Source: Tetragonia tetragonoides (taxonomy: Eukaryota; Streptophyta; Magnoliopsida; Caryophyllales; Aizoaceae). Taken from it: a stretch of 64,000 nt of DNA. The notes under the pieces were generated by a model, which was not told the origin of the DNA, did not search any database, and worked only from the letters and a program-made list of their open reading frames with translations. The stretch is taken from NCBI GenBank assembly GCA_038025085.1, contig CM076141.1:21523001-21587000 (forward strand). Direction: 5' to 3'. Made by a program: the position numbers and the translations under genes. This document shows, in pieces, positions 33,074 through 45,914 of the stretch; positions within the stretch are counted from its first letter, which is position 1, and every line of letters begins with the position of its first letter.

Positions 33074-33811
33074 CTGGGTCCTTCTTCGTGTGGTGCCGAC
33101 ACGTGGGACGCCACATAGGCGAGCCACGCCGTGTGGACATGACAAGTAAGCACAAACTTGCCACGTAGCATAACACATCACCCATCATTAATATCTCATC
33201 ATAGTTGACTTAATTACATATTTATTAGCATATTTCTAAATTACAAAATAAAATAACTTTAGCAACATAAGTCAAAAAATTATAAATCTAACTCCGTTGG
33301 ATTGGATTTGAAAAATGCTCAAAAGGAGATATATATGTATACATCCTACAAAATACAGCTGTGTTTTTTCCGTGTGGTGATGACACGTAGGCATCACATA
33401 AGAGAAAATGTCCATGTAAATATGACATTTAGACGCCACATGTGCTCAACTTTGTCACATAGTTTTAGTTGTGCGAAATAAAATGATCGAGCATGTGCTA
33501 TCAACTTTTAGTGCACATATATTGTTAATGCAAAATGAGTTTATTGATTATTTTCATTAATTAAATTACTTATTAAAATTAGTGTACATATAATGTTTTT
33601 ATTATCTATCTAAGCTTAGTCCAATACCATAACAAATGAAGGTGGCATAAAAGTATCATTTTCAAGAATTAGCATGCTGCATCCTATCGATAGAAATCTT
33701 TGCAAAAATAAAAATAAAATATATTTTACTAATAATATTAATAACTTCACATCAAATATAGCATTATATTATTAAATTTATTCATAAATTTTTTTTACGA
33801 GCAAAACCTAA
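33015..33811 (+). mobile_element. Helitron A of a head-to-tail array
   Basis: The 5' end is TCTTACCTATATATA with an expanded TA run (about 33027-33071), then TGGGTCCTTCTTCGTGTGG shared with the other two. The 3' end is CTAA at 33808-33811, followed by T. The 3' hairpin is degenerate. A second, diverged 5'-like module with CCGTGTGGTGATGACACG lies near 33378. Non-autonomous: no Rep/helicase coding. Confidence 0.65.
33027..33071. repeat. TA dinucleotide microsatellite
   Basis: An uninterrupted (TA)n run of about 45 bases inside the 5' terminus of Helitron A. Confidence 0.95.
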
Positions 33812-34720
33812 TCTATATACATATAATTGGGTCCTTCTTCGTGTGGTGCTGACATGTGGGATGCCACATAGGCTTTCCACATCGTGCAAGCAAGACACGC
33901 AAGCTGCCACATATGGAATGCATTTACCTTGTCATCGGTTTATTAATGCATCATCATTCTTGACTTTAATATAGTCATTAATTATGAAATTTATAATTAT
34001 TAGTATAATATTTCAAATAATAAAATAAAATAACCTTCGTTACGCTGATAAAAAAAAACTCTAAATTTAACGTCATTGCATCGGAAATGAAAAATTCTTC
34101 AAATGGAGATGTATATGTGGTATATTTTACCAAATTGATCCTTATTTCTGTGGTGATGACACGTGAGACGACATGTAAGCGAGTCACATACGTGTGTCAT
34201 TGACATGTAAGCTGACACGTATGCAAATCATCCAATATGTCACCAGCAACTAATATATCATCATTATTATTAACTTTAAAATAGTAATGAAACATGATAT
34301 ATATCATCATTGGCATGTTGTTTTCAACTACAAATTAAAAAAGAAGTCGTTACATAACTCTAATAATTAAATCAAAAATAAAAATTACTTTAAAATGAGA
34401 TGTATATGTGCTATTTTGGCAAATAATGTTTTGCACTTTTTGGGGAGAAGTTAAACATGATAAAATACATAGTACCATGCATATTTTAATTGTAAATAAA
34501 ATGAAGTCTAAAATCATGAATATCTTATTGAAGTTAGGTAATTCTCATGTGGAGTGGATCAATGGAATATTTTTATTAGTAATTAAGTAACAAAAGTATG
34601 GGAATTTGATATGTAATGTACACATTTTTGGCCATATTGCAAAAATACATTAGCAATTAACTTAGTTAATATATGAAGAAAATAAAATAAACTCGTGCGA
34701 AGCACAGGGATAAAACCTAG
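33812..34720 (+). mobile_element. Helitron B of a head-to-tail array
   Basis: Begins TCTATATACATATAATTGGG directly after an A (33811), and ends with hairpin GTGCGAAGCAC, then AGGGATAAAAC and CTAG at 34717-34720, followed by T. 5'-TC, 3'-hairpin plus CTRR and insertion between A and T are the diagnostic Helitron signs, and all are present. About 900 bp, no coding capacity, so it would need a helper. Confidence 0.85.
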
Positions 34721-36119
34721 TGATATATATATGCATATAACTGGGTCCTTATTCATGTGGAGTCAACACGTGGGACGCCACATAGGCGAGCCATACGTGC
34801 CGGCATGACACATAAGCGCGACGTAAATAAAGCATCCACCATATTACCATTAGCTAATGCATCATCATCCTTGAATTTAATACAGTCATTAAATATGATA
34901 TTTATAATTAATAGTATATTGTTTCAAATTATAGAATAAAATAACTTTCGTTGTGCAACTCTAAATATTATAAATTTTACGTCATTGCATTGGATATGAA
35001 AAATTCTTCAAAATGAGATGTATATGTGCTATATTTGGCCAATGATGTTTGACTCATTTTGTGGAGAAGTTTGAAGCGACAAAATACGTAGGATGACCAT
35101 ATTTGTAACATATTCATTGAATATCACATGTGAATAGTGGTAAATGATAAGTGAAAGGAAGTAACAATAAATAAAACGACTACAAACCTCCACACTTAAG
35201 GATGTCATATCAAAGTTTTAACTAGGTAATTGCATCTCAAAGTCTATGTTCTTTTTAAAAACATTTAACTATCATTAGTTGGTATTTTTCATTTCCCTTT
35301 CTTTGTATGTAAGATTATGTTTGGCACTTCATAACATCCATAGTAATATATGTAAAGTATAATTTGTATAACTTCACTATTTTTACATTTCTCTTTATAT
35401 TACATGCTTGCACCATACATTTCTAAGTATTATCTACAAAGCTCACATACCACTTAAATATGCTCCTTCTCCATATCTATTGCCTTTCTCTCTATCTGTC
35501 GCCTTCTAACAATTTATCTATTTAATGGATAATAAAATAATATATAAAATAATATATATACTGCTAATACTACTAACAATGTAAAAGTTTATCCAGTATA
35601 TATTTTTATAAAATAAAATACACTTAAAAAATGAGATTCGTATCATGGATTAACTTGGACAATAGTTTTTATGTGATCAATTGATGTAAACTTTTGTTGC
35701 AAATCTACAGTTAATGTATAAGAATAAATATAGTTTGTTCATTTTCTTGATCAATTTAAAAACTTATTAGAAATAAAGATCAATTTACTAACGGGATTCG
35801 TAATAATTAAACTATCATATATCTGAGTAATATTTACTTCCAATACCAAAAATTGTATGAAAAATAAAAATAACAGTATTAGTGTGCATGTATTATTTGT
35901 TGTCTAATTAAATTTAGTCGAATCTCATTACGAGCGAATATGACATAAAATTATATCTTTTTCAATAATTTCTATGTCTAAATCTCATTGTAAAAACGAA
36001 AGTAATTTACAAACAACATTCATAATTTCACTTGAAATATTTTGATAATTTCCCTATCAAAATTATATATTCAAAAAAATAATTTAAGAGCTTGTGCAAA
36101 GTACAGGAATAAAAACTAG
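34721..36119 (+). mobile_element. Helitron C of a head-to-tail array
   Basis: Begins immediately after Helitron B with TGATATATATATGCATATAA, then CTGGGTCCTTATTCATGTGG, matching the shared 5' module. It ends GCTTGTGCAAAGTACAGG, then CTAG at 36116-36119, followed by T. The initial TC is TG here and the hairpin has a mismatch, so it is somewhat more decayed than B. Confidence 0.72.
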
Positions 36120-36121
36120 TC

Positions 36122-37271
36122 TATATTAGAGATAGGTTAGCTAGCAATAGGTTTAAATATTGTGAATGAATAGAGTTTGCCTATTAGATTAGGTAAATTA
36201 GAGTACGAGGTGGCAATAGGTATTATGTTTCCTTCTTAGATAGACAGAGTTCTAATTTAAAAATCCTATGATGATTTGGCAAGCTGTGCCATGATAGATA
36301 TATTCTCAAGAGCATGAGTATGAAATGAAAGTTATCAGATTATGATTGGACATTGGCTATGACTATATGATCTTGGTTTGAGGCTCGTAAGTTCTTATAT
36401 TTTTGGTTCTTGACAAGTGGTTGATTAGCCTAAGATATGATTCTTAGGTGATGAGCGAATTGTTTCTGAAATTGTGATACTGTTATGAGTTATGAGGGTC
36501 TATGGCCAAGTTATAGAATGGTTTTGTTTTTGCGGGTTTTGCAGTCAGTTCACTTCTACATGGTCGAGGATAGGAGCTAGTGACGGATGCAATTGACACA
36601 CATGTTAGGCTTTCAGCTAGTATAAAGAGTTTGTGGGATTATACTTAAAGGGGCTATCATTTCCTCTCTGTTGAGGTTAATGTCGTGATAAGGTCATAGT
36701 AGACTTGACTTGGTACTTTATACCTTTTTAATTCATACTGCATTTTGATTATATTAATTCCATAGAATGCTTGGTCACTCAACTTTGCTGACTGGCTCCT
36801 TTTCTATGCCATATGTATTTGCATCCATTTCGTTATGGTGTGCCTACGATAATCCATTACGACTTAACTATAATTGAGGAGTAGATTGGAGAATGACTTG
36901 CTGATTGACTCTTTATGACGACTTTGCTTCCTCTAAGTACAAGTTGATTTAGACACGTGAAGAAATTGATCTTGTTGTTTAGTTTCAACTTACGTAGTGA
37001 ATAGATTATTGTTTATTGGTTTCCCGTTTGCTAGTAAAGTTTGCCTCGCCCTCATTCTTACGAATGAGTGTGGCAGTGATAGCTCGTATTTGATTTAGAA
37101 GTCTTCTACTATTTTTAAATGTCTGATTTTATTGTATTTATCTGTTTAAGGAGGTTTTTTCAGAAAGTCGAAAACTTCAAATGCCATTTTCAAACAGACT
37201 TCTATCGGATTTTTGGCTCAAGTTCATTCGTTTTTACTTATTTATTTCAGTTGAAAATCCCGGTGTCACAG
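36122..37271 (+). mobile_element. Probable degenerate solo LTR
   Basis: The end AATCCCGGTGTCACA at about 37257-37271 looks like the terminus of common plant gypsy LTRs, and the preceding 500 bases have an LTR-like composition. I could not place the left terminus or a target duplication, so the extent is a guess. It separates Helitron C from a copia scrap. Confidence 0.35.
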
Positions 37272-37274
37272 GAA

Positions 37275-37541
37275 TGATTTGATTAGATTATTAAGGTATT
37301 TGAAAGGTACCATTAATTGGGGTCTGCACTATAAGAGTTTTTCTTGTAGTTTAAAAGGATATTGTGATGCCAATTTGGTTTCTGATAATGATGAAATTCA
37401 TTCTATTGGTGGTTACTTTTTCACTCTTGCTAATGCTGCTATATCTTAAAAGTCTTCCAAACAAACTTCTATTAATAAACCTAGAATGGAATTTGAGTTT
37501 ATTGATTTACAAATGGCAAGCCATGAAGCAGAATGACTAAG
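37275..37541 (+). pseudogene. Copia RNase H scrap
   Basis: Reads …RLLRYLKGTINWGLHYKS…, …YCDANLVSDNDEIHSIGGY…, …KSSKQTSINKPRMEFEF…, the C-terminal RNase H of a copia polyprotein, with two in-frame stops. It belongs to a different subfamily from the copia element at 17042-20134. It ends exactly where the family C LTR begins. Confidence 0.8.
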
Positions 37542-39260
37542 TGTAAGGACCCGGACTTTTGGTGTGTGTTCTAATAGAATTTTTTTTTTATTGTGGGTCA
37601 GATAAGTTCAAGGAATAGTCGAGTTAGAAAAGCATTTGAAAAGACTTGTAATGAATAAAAACCATGAAATAGGTCAAAAATATGCTACTGGCGTTTTATC
37701 GAAGCGACAAACCGAAAGGATAAACCGAGTAGCACGAAAAGTGAACAAATCATGTTTTTAGAAAGATTCCCACTCATATAGAATATATGACTACCCAAGA
37801 ATAAGGGTTTGGAGCGAAAGTACGAGGTGGGAAGGTTTTAGGCACCCAACTCGCCAATTTTACGATGGTCTCTACTAACTCAAGTTTGCTTAATAATTTA
37901 ACGATATAATTCCAACCCAAAACCGGATTAACAACCTAGATTAGACAATTAATTAGTTCACCACAAGCATCACGACATTTGTTATTAACCCATATTTAGA
38001 CATGCATTTATTTGATTGGCAAGTTGAGCATTAAAACGGCTAGACATGCTTATTTACAAAATTGAAAGACAGTTTTTAGGAAGCAATAAACAACATGATT
38101 AGCATGATATCTACATTTTAACTACTAAAAAATAAACAATTAAGAAATTAAGTTGATTTGAGCCCTCATGAGTTTAGTACTTGAACTGTAGGCTATTTAG
38201 CAATTGAATAGTAAAGTAAGATCTCAAGTAAAGAAAGAATAAAATTGATTTGAAAGAAAGAGGAAGAAGCTCAGAGTTAATGCTACTGAGATTAGATGGT
38301 GTCAACTGTAGACTAAGTGTTTAAAACTAAGGGTGGAGGTCTGGATTTATAGGGGACGAAGTAGGGTTGCTCGGGTGAAAAGATAGAGGCCCGGAGTGAT
38401 CAGATCGAGTGAAAAGGCTGTCGCCACCTAGCTCGGGCAGGGCCACTGGCGGCTGTGGTCAGAGCCACTGGCGGTTGTAGTCAGAGCCACTGGCGGTTGT
38501 AGTCAGAACCACTGGTGGTTGTAGTCAGAGCCACTGGCAGCCCTGACGAAGGCTATATCTAACAGGGTCGTCAGCGTCCCTGAAAAGATAGGATAGGATC
38601 AGCTGGCCAACGTCGTTGGCTGCCCTAGTGAGAGCCATGAACGTTTTGGCCTGACCAAGGCCGCTGGCAGCCCTGAGCCTGCCAACTGGATGTCGTCATC
38701 AACTTCTCCGGGATATATCTCACTCATTTGGGCTCCAAATCAGATATTCAAGATGCGTTGGAAAGATTATTTAGTCTAGTTTCTAATAGTGTTGGTTCCT
38801 GGCCCAAATATTTTGTGGATCTCGAAATATACCCGAAAGAGTATGTAGCGATCTGTTTCGGAGCACGTATCTGTGATGGCCTCGTAACTCCTAGGTTGGA
38901 AATGCAGTGTGAGCTCATGATATGTCATTGAAAAGCTTTTTGAATAAGGAATCCAGACATGTAAGGCTCGAAAATTAATTCAACCGTACGAACTCCCAAG
39001 TTGGGCTTGAAGTATTCGGGTACATCTATTTTGACCCTTAACTACATTGACCATAACTCTTAGGTGCGGAATCATATTTTGAAACGGAAGAAAGCGAAGA
39101 AAAGCTCTTGAAAGGGGATTTTCAATGGAGTGGAAATGGAAGGAACTTTCAGAAGACTGGAGATCTCATTTACTTAACAAATCCTTATAGCACACAGGTA
39201 CATAAAAATTTCATCATCGGGCATTTGGGGACATCTAACGATACTTTTTTGACGTCTATA
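37542..39260 (-). repeat. Family C 3' LTR
   Basis: On the minus strand it starts at 39260 with TATAGACGTC and ends at 37542 with CGGGTCCTTACA. It matches 1001-1894 and 45030-46905. A PPT directly precedes it (39261-39275), so it is a 3' LTR and not solo. TATA box CCCTATAAAT at about 38345-38354 (minus). The conserved R/U5 block is at about 37808-37856. Confidence 0.85.
38345..38700 (-). promoter_or_regulatory. Family C 3' LTR promoter with GC-rich repeat array
   Basis: TATA box at 38345-38354 (minus). Upstream at about 38415-38700 lies an array in which a 22-bp unit (GAGCCACTGGCGGTTGTAGT plus CA) is repeated four times in tandem, flanked by GCTGGC/GCCAAC type inverted pairs. It holds the same position as the palindrome arrays of the other LTRs, but here it has turned into a minisatellite. 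Confidence 0.65.
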
Positions 39261-39310
39261 GAAGCCCCCACTTTGATCGAACTTGAGTAAAGTGAAGATC
39301 AAAGTATTCC
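39261..39310 (-). other. Family C polypurine tract and conserved 3' block
   Basis: On the minus strand, ATCAAAGTGGGGGCTTC immediately precedes the LTR start. About 35 bases upstream of it, including AATACTTTGATCTTCAC, match elements 1 and 2. Confidence 0.82.
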
Positions 39311-40203
39311 AAAGACGGCATGCAGGATGCTAACGTGCAATCGGTGTGTGAGAGTATACAGTATGAATGCAAATTAGGCAAATCCTGACTGAAACGCGCT
39401 CGGTGGATGCTAAGATTCCTGCTCGGTGAACACAAGAAAATAAAGGTAATGGTTAGCAGTGACAAACTCTCGTGACGTGAAATTGATGACTGCGGGGGAC
39501 CTGTATTCTCAAATAAAGAAAAAGTTAGCGAGACCAAGCAACCACGATTTATGCGTGATCGGCTGTAGATGGAAAATAAGAGTGAATAGTATGGAATGCT
39601 TTGTCCTAAGCAAACAGTGACTAAGCACCACTTAGAGGATGCCGAGATTCCATCCCTGCACGAGAAACAAAAAAGTCAACGAAACAACGCAATAAAAAAT
39701 GAAGGTTGTAAATGAATGAATAGTTTCGAATAAATGAAAACAGTATAATTGCTCCGACTTAAGCAATCATTGACTGAAACAAATGAATAGGTTCGAAAAA
39801 GAATAGACTATATAATTGCTCCGACCTAAGCAATCATTGACTGAAACAAATGAATAGCTTCGAATAAATAAATGAATAGCTTTGAATAAACAAATGAATA
39901 GCTCCAAATAAATAAATGAATAGCTTCGGATAAACAAATGAATAGCTTCGAATAAATCTATTCCTGCCCAAAATTAGAAGTAGCACAACACTTACCGCTA
40001 AATAAATGTGTTTTGCGGAAAATCTAACCCTGCACAAAATAAATGATTAGATAATATATATTGCAGAAAATTTATTCCTGCACAAAATAAAGAATACGCA
40101 AGACTAAACTTACGCGTATGAGAGGCCTGCAAAACAAACGGGCTAGTTTTATAGGAAAATGCCTTTATATTGTAAAACGGACTGACTGTATAATTTTGAA
40201 TAT
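39311..40203 (-). other. 3' untranslated region of family C element, with tandem motifs
   Basis: No coding frame. At 39700-39960 short, irregular tandem units built on AAATGAATAGCTTCGAATAA and AGCAATCATTGACTGAAAC are repeated many times. This again is a tandem-repeat-rich 3' region next to the LTR. Its other side is cut by element 2. Confidence 0.7.
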
Positions 40204-40208
40204 GTGGG
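40204..40208. repeat. Probable target-site duplication of element 2, left
   Basis: GTGGG here versus GGGGG at 60185-60189; four of five match. One substitution after insertion would explain it. Confidence 0.5.
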
Positions 40209-41800
40209 TGTAGACACCCTAATCGGCTCTCATCCTCTGGCACCGCAAAGCCAGATGATGATAGTAATGGATTAATATGGAGGTAAGTAAAAAAAGGACA
40301 CTGCCTGGAAATCTAGACCAAATTCCTTGAAACCTCAGTCTTTGGATGACCCTTGTTATAAGGATTCCAAAGCCTTTGACCTTGCCTCAATCAGGTTCCC
40401 GGATCAAAAATAATCGAGTCCTTAAGATTTGGGTCAATACCGCTCGATCCCGACCCCCTGGGTCAGCCCAAGGGCATTTTCATAATTTACTAAGCACAAA
40501 AAGTCAAAAATCCCTAATCACGCGCACGCCTCCGTGTCGAGCGGCTGACGTTGTTGACCCAGTGGCACACGCGTGACAACGAAGGCCCTTTAGGCCAGCC
40601 GTTGAGCCCAGCAGCGTGCCGCTGAGCTCCAGCGGTGCACTGCTGAGCCCCGCCAGTATGCCGCTGAACATTTAGCGTCAACCACTGGCCCCAGCGAGCC
40701 TCCGTGTTGCCGTTGTGCCTGATTTTCTGGCTGGGCCGACTTTGGCGCCGGGGTTTCAACCCTAGGCCCCTAAATTCATCCCCTATCTTTATAAATACTT
40801 TTCACCCTCTTTTTTGAGAGGTTGGTCAGTTTATAATTTTGAGAGCACAAAAACCCTAAATCATAGAGAATTCAGAATTTGAAGACTCAAGCAAACTCTT
40901 GCATTCAACCTAGCACCCATGATCAAAGAGCAATTCCTATTCTACTAGTCCCGTTCGAATAGAACGTCCGGTTAACCATCTTGAGGGCCTAAAACTCTTT
41001 ATTAAATTCTTCTTTCATATTTATAATCATGTTTTATTTAGCTTTTGATTATGGTTGAATAATTATGCATGTTTTGATCTTTGTAAATAATTGCATGCAT
41101 GTTAGTTTAATTAAAGCTTGCATCTTTTCTATTAATTTATGCATGTTGCATCTTTTTTATGTTAATTCATGCATATAGCAACCTCTTTAGGTTTATTTTA
41201 GCATAAAGTTGATATTTTTGCATTGTACTTCCATTGAAGTTACTAACGAATTTATTGATGTGCATATGCAATGCTTGGCGCGTTTAGCAAGCATGGTAGG
41301 TCGGAGCGTTTTATTATTGATCTTATCTCTTGGTTTGTATTTAATAGATTAATGCATGTAAATTGGATATAAATTGTGCAAAGCAATAACGGTAGCTAAA
41401 TTGGTTGTCTTTAACTCGCCTAGTTAATTTTAGGACTTTGGACGACTGGATTTATGTGGAACCATATAGTTTAAATAAATATTTGACATGAATAAACTTA
41501 GTAGAAGCCGTTAATTCGGGATATTTAGATAGGATTTGTTTTATTTATTTCGTATCTACACCCGCGAACTCAATCTTTGGCCCCTTTTGGGTATGAGTCA
41601 ATTCCCACATGGAGTTGGGTGCACTTTTGATGGTGTTTCCTTAAACATTGGTGGGACTTCATTGCTTGCAAATTATTTCCCCATTACAATTGAGTTACAT
41701 TGCATATGACATATTATTTAAAAACCACTAATTAATTACACCAACAATGTAAGTAATAAATATCTTGATTTTGGGCACCGGAAAGGCGAGGGTTCTTATA
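40209..41800 (+). repeat. Element 2 5' LTR
   Basis: Begins TGTAGACACCCTAATCGG and ends GAGGGTTCTTATA just before the PBS. It matches 58541-60184 with visible substitutions and indels. TATA box TTTATAAATA at 40788-40797, palindrome array upstream. The terminal dinucleotides are TG and TA, so the 3' end departs from the usual CA. Confidence 0.92.
40530..40797 (+). promoter_or_regulatory. Element 2 5' LTR promoter with palindrome array
   Basis: AGCGGCTGACG…, CAGCAGCGTGCCGCTGAG, AGCGGTGCACTGCTGAG and CAGTATGCCGCTG form an array at 40535-40740, ahead of the TATA box at 40788. The individual stems are AGCGG/CCGCT pairs with 3-8 base loops, partly decayed compared with the 3' LTR. Confidence 0.68.
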
Positions 41801-41820
41801 GTGGCGACTCAACTGGGCAT
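41801..41820 (+). other. Primer-binding site of element 2
   Basis: GTGGCGACTCAACTGGGC directly follows the LTR end TTATA. Shares the GTGGCGACT core with element 1. Confidence 0.85.
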
Positions 41821-42868
41821 AATTGTAAGAGGGTATAATTCGAAAACTTCTCCATGTCAATAATTTATTTTACCTATTTGGTTCAATTGTCGTATGTGTT
41901 TACATTCATTGCTTTGCATCCATATCATTCACTTGCATGCGTTATCATCGCAAGATGTTAAAAGAAATCACCACACCATAATAGGATCTACCACTTGGAG
42001 CATTGTCCATGACTTGGTTAGCGACCCACTAGGTCCGAATTGCCTTGCACATGGTCGTGTTCCACCACATGACACTTGCATGTTTTCCATTCGAGGCATG
42101 CCAAAGGTACATCTAGTCTTACTATGCATCCCATAGAGGACAAAACGTATCCGATCGTGGGTTACCTTATCCAAACATAGATTGTGTCAACTATTGCATT
42201 TATTCCCATGGACCATATCAAGGTGCTAATTGATTTACTTGCCATATTTTAATTGATTGCTTCCTTGCTATGTGATTAGTTTCCATAGAACATTAGGACT
42301 AGATTCCCCCTTAGGATTTCTTGAGTCTAGCATTAGGAATGTTTTTTTTTTGTTTTTTTTTTGTGTGCTTGTGCCTTTTGTCAAGTTTACAAATAGAAGT
42401 CTAAGATCTTTTCTTTTTAGGAAATAGAATCCATGCATGACTCCAACGACGCTAGTAACCATATTAGGAAGACGTATCTTTTTATACAAAGTAGATTGCG
42501 TGCAAATAATATATTCCCGTCAATGATCTTTAAAAAAAAAAGTGTCTTATTTATTTCTTTCCATAAAACAAGTCAATAGTATATTTTTCTTTTATTGAGT
42601 CCGGAATACATTTTCCGTATATAAGTCAAGAGTATATTTTCTTTCCCTTTTTACAAAAGCAAAGAAAGTCAAAAGTATAAATTTCTAATTTACTAGGGTC
42701 GAAAGATCATTGACTGAAACATGCTATTTACATAAAATCGCGTTTCCCTTAAAAGTTATCATGTTGATGATTCAATGCTAGATTCTTTTCCCACATTTGT
42801 TTTAAAAATAAAATCTTTCTTTTTGTGGATTTTTCCATTTCTTTCCGTCCTTTTAAATAGGCCCTTTT
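41821..42868 (+). other. Leader region of element 2
   Basis: Untranslated leader. T-rich with several homopolymer runs (42345-42362, 42530-42540). No open frame with an antisense or sense domain is recognised. Confidence 0.45.
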
Positions 42869-44200
42869 GTGTCCAGAATTGGTAGGAACAAAGATTACGG
42901 TCCTAGAATGTGGGAGAGAGACGAATCCAATCAGAGATTGATCTGCAAGCTGTCATTCGAACCGCTACCGCAAGCACAGTTTGTGGGCCCTATTTGGCTC
43001 GATTACCTTCAAACACCGCCATTGTCACCGCATACCTCACCGCCTACCTCACCCAAGTCCATTATGTCTGGAGAGTCTGAAAGTTCCCAAGACCAAAAGA
43101 TGGATGACCTTTTGACCCAAATGGTCGCCATGAATGCTAGATTCATTGACATGGAAGCCCGTGTCACTAAGTTGGATCCCCCTACTAGGGATGAAGATGA
43201 GCCCAAATCAAATGAAGATGAGACTGAACCCACCACTAAAGAGGTCCAAGAACTTCAGGCTAAGCTAGATAGGCTTGAATCCGTTCTAAGCAAGAGCCGT
43301 GTCTTCAATGACATGATCATCAATTCCGAAGGCTATGCTCCCCACATCAACGGAAAATTTCCCACCAAGTTCTCCATGCCCGAAGTTCCCACATTCAAAG
43401 GAACTGATGATCCACAGGATCACATTGGGCCTTAGAGGCATTGAACAAGACTTATATGTTCACCTCTTTTCCCAAACCTTAGACCCTGCTGTTAGGGCTT
43501 GGTTCTTCAAACTACCCACTCAAAAGCTACATAAGTGGGAAGATTTGTCTACTCTATTCCTAGAGAGATATGCTGATAATGTCTTGCCTCCCATGACATT
43601 GAGAGAATTGGACATCACCAAACAAGGTGATAAAGAAGGCTTCACCAACTTCGTAAGAAGGTGTTGCTGAAATGATTGATCCCCCATCTGAAAGGGATCA
43701 AATTACGATGCTAGTCCAAAATTTGGCGTCTGAGTATCGCAAGCACATGAAATTTCAGCTCATAACCACTTATGCCCAACTAACTGAAGTAGGCATGGCC
43801 ATTGAAGATGACCAACTCCAAAGGTGGAAGAACAAGGTCACCTACAACAACAACACAAGTGGTTACAAGGATAAGATTCAAGAGTTGTTCGATGCGTCCG
43901 TAGGGGTCGTGGACACGACACCGAGAAATGTTTCACTCTCAAAGATAAGATTCAAGAGTTGTTCGACAATGGCACCATACCATTGCCTAAAGATGCACCA
44001 TCACCTAGTAACAATACCAATCCCCTTGGGAACCCTTTTGCCAGGCATAGAGGAAGGGTTTGATCTATCCTACCTAATCACTCCAATTGGGCAAGAGATA
44101 CCTCCTTATCCAAGCCCAAGGCCCCTACTAGACATTTGCGGCCTTTGGGATAGGGAGAATAGGATAATGGGCATTACACTGATTTCGAAGATATGCTAAC
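42869..44200 (+). pseudogene. gag of element 2
   Basis: …SRIGRNKDYGPRMWERDE…, a coiled-coil-like charged stretch (…KEVQELQAKLDRLESVL…), the conserved core …INGKFPTKFSMPEVPTF…, …VHLFSQTLDPAVRAWFF… and …YADNVLPPMTLRELD… are typical Tat gag. Two frame breaks occur: near 43430, where the bases coding the segment between DDPQDHIG and GLRGIEQ are lost, and near 43660, before AEMIDPPSERD. A 23-bp direct repeat (43868 and 43946) lies near the C-terminus. No ATG could be placed for the start; the frame opens upstream of 42869. Confidence 0.85.
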
Positions 44201-45290
44201 TCCTCAAGTCACGACATAGCCAATGGAAAAGCCTGGTATGACATCTCCGATGATGAGAAGGACGAAGATAACAAGGCTTTGAACTACATTACAAGGTCTT
44301 GTCGCCAACTTAGGCCCGAAAATATCTACATTGATCCATCTCAAATCCAACCTGCAGAGCTCGTGCAAATCCCCAATAGGGATCCAACTCAAAAGGAGAC
44401 AACTAAAGAGGATGATGGAACTAACATCCTTAGGCAATTGCACAGGACAAAAGCTGACATATCCATTTGGCAATTGTTGACTACTTCTATCACTCATAGA
44501 AAGGTTGTGCTAGAAGCACTAAATGCAACAACTATCTCTCCAAATGCTACTCCCGAAGATGTAGTTAATCTTCTGGTCAAAGAGAAGACTTCCACGCCTA
44601 TCACCTTTTCTGATAAGGACCTTCCACCCGAAGGCATTGATCACAACAAAGCTCTATATTTAACTGTAATATGTGAACAAAGGCAAGTCTCCATGCCTCT
44701 AGTTGACAATGGCTCTGCTGTAAACGTGTGCCCTTCGAGGACTGCTGAAACACCTCAAAATAGAGTTCAACGACCTCGCGCATTCCGCACAAGGACTAAG
44801 GGCTTATGACAACTCTAAAAGAAATGTTATAGGCACATTCTCTATGAATATTAACATTGGGCCCATCGAGAAAATGGTCCAATTTTATGTCATAGATATT
44901 CCGGCCACCTTTAAGCTACTTGTAGGAAGGCCTTGGTTGCATGGGCTTAATACTGTAGCCTCAACCCTTCACCAAAAGGTAAAGCCATCCCTAGCAGGAT
45001 CCACTCTGGAAGTCTGTGGTGATAGTATCTGTAGACGCCAAAAAGCGCCTTCAGATTTCTCCGCAAAAGAATGATGATGAAAGGAGTAAATTATAAACTT
45101 GAATGCTATTTTTGCTTTAATAGGTAAGATAAGGTCTCAAGTTTTTCCTCGATCGCTCCTTTATTCCGATCTCATTCAAAAGCCCCATTCAAGAGCTTTC
45201 CAACGACACCTCTAATGCCTTTTTCTGACTCCCGGTCGCCAAGTTGTGAACCAGGGGTAGAACCATCTTTTACCGCCCAAGGGTAAAACG

Positions 45291-45831
45291 TAGAGCTGGC
45301 AAAAACTGACACGACACGATAACACGACACGAACCGGACACGAAATAAACGGGTTAGTGTTGAGATTTTCGACACGATTAACGTCGATAGGAGTAACACG
45401 TTTAGTTAAATGGGTTGGGTTAGTGTTGAGATTTTCAACACGAAATTGACACGCTCTGACACGATTATTCAAACATGTCGAAAAATAAGTCACTTAACTA
45501 ATGATAATATCATAATTAAAGTTCAAATCTATGATATTCATTAGTTCAATTTACTAATACACCCATGGAAGCTTAAAAGTGGTGTTTCAAAATTTGTTTA
45601 CTATATTTTTATTAGGTTTTTATGTTATATTTTTTGTTTTTTGCAAAGAAATTAGATTTGAAACGTTAAGCGGGTCAACACGAATAACACGATTATTAAG
45701 CGGGTTGAGTTAGTGTTGAGGGTTTCCGACACGATTAATAAATGGGTCAGGTTAGTGTCGGGAAGTTCTTGACACGATTATCTTTGACACGAACACGGAT
45801 ATGACACGAGACGACCTATTTGCCAGCTCTA
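45291..45831. mobile_element. hAT-type MITE
   Basis: TAGAGCTGGCAAA at the left end and TTTGCCAGCTCTA at the right end are perfect inverted termini. GTAAAACG (45283-45290) and GTAAAACT (45832-45839) form an 8-bp target duplication with one mismatch, as for hAT elements. The body repeats a motif with GGGTTAGTGTTGAGATTTT and ACACGATTA several times. No transposase. Confidence 0.9.
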
Positions 45832-45914
45832 GTAAAACTTTCTTTTCATATTTTTCGAAACACAAAATTCATTCGGAAAATTAAAATAAATTGTATGTCG
45901 TCATAATGACGACA

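Noticed and set aside
45212..45493. Open frames on the minus strand within the MITE
   Set aside because: They span the MITE border and its internal repeats; no domain.
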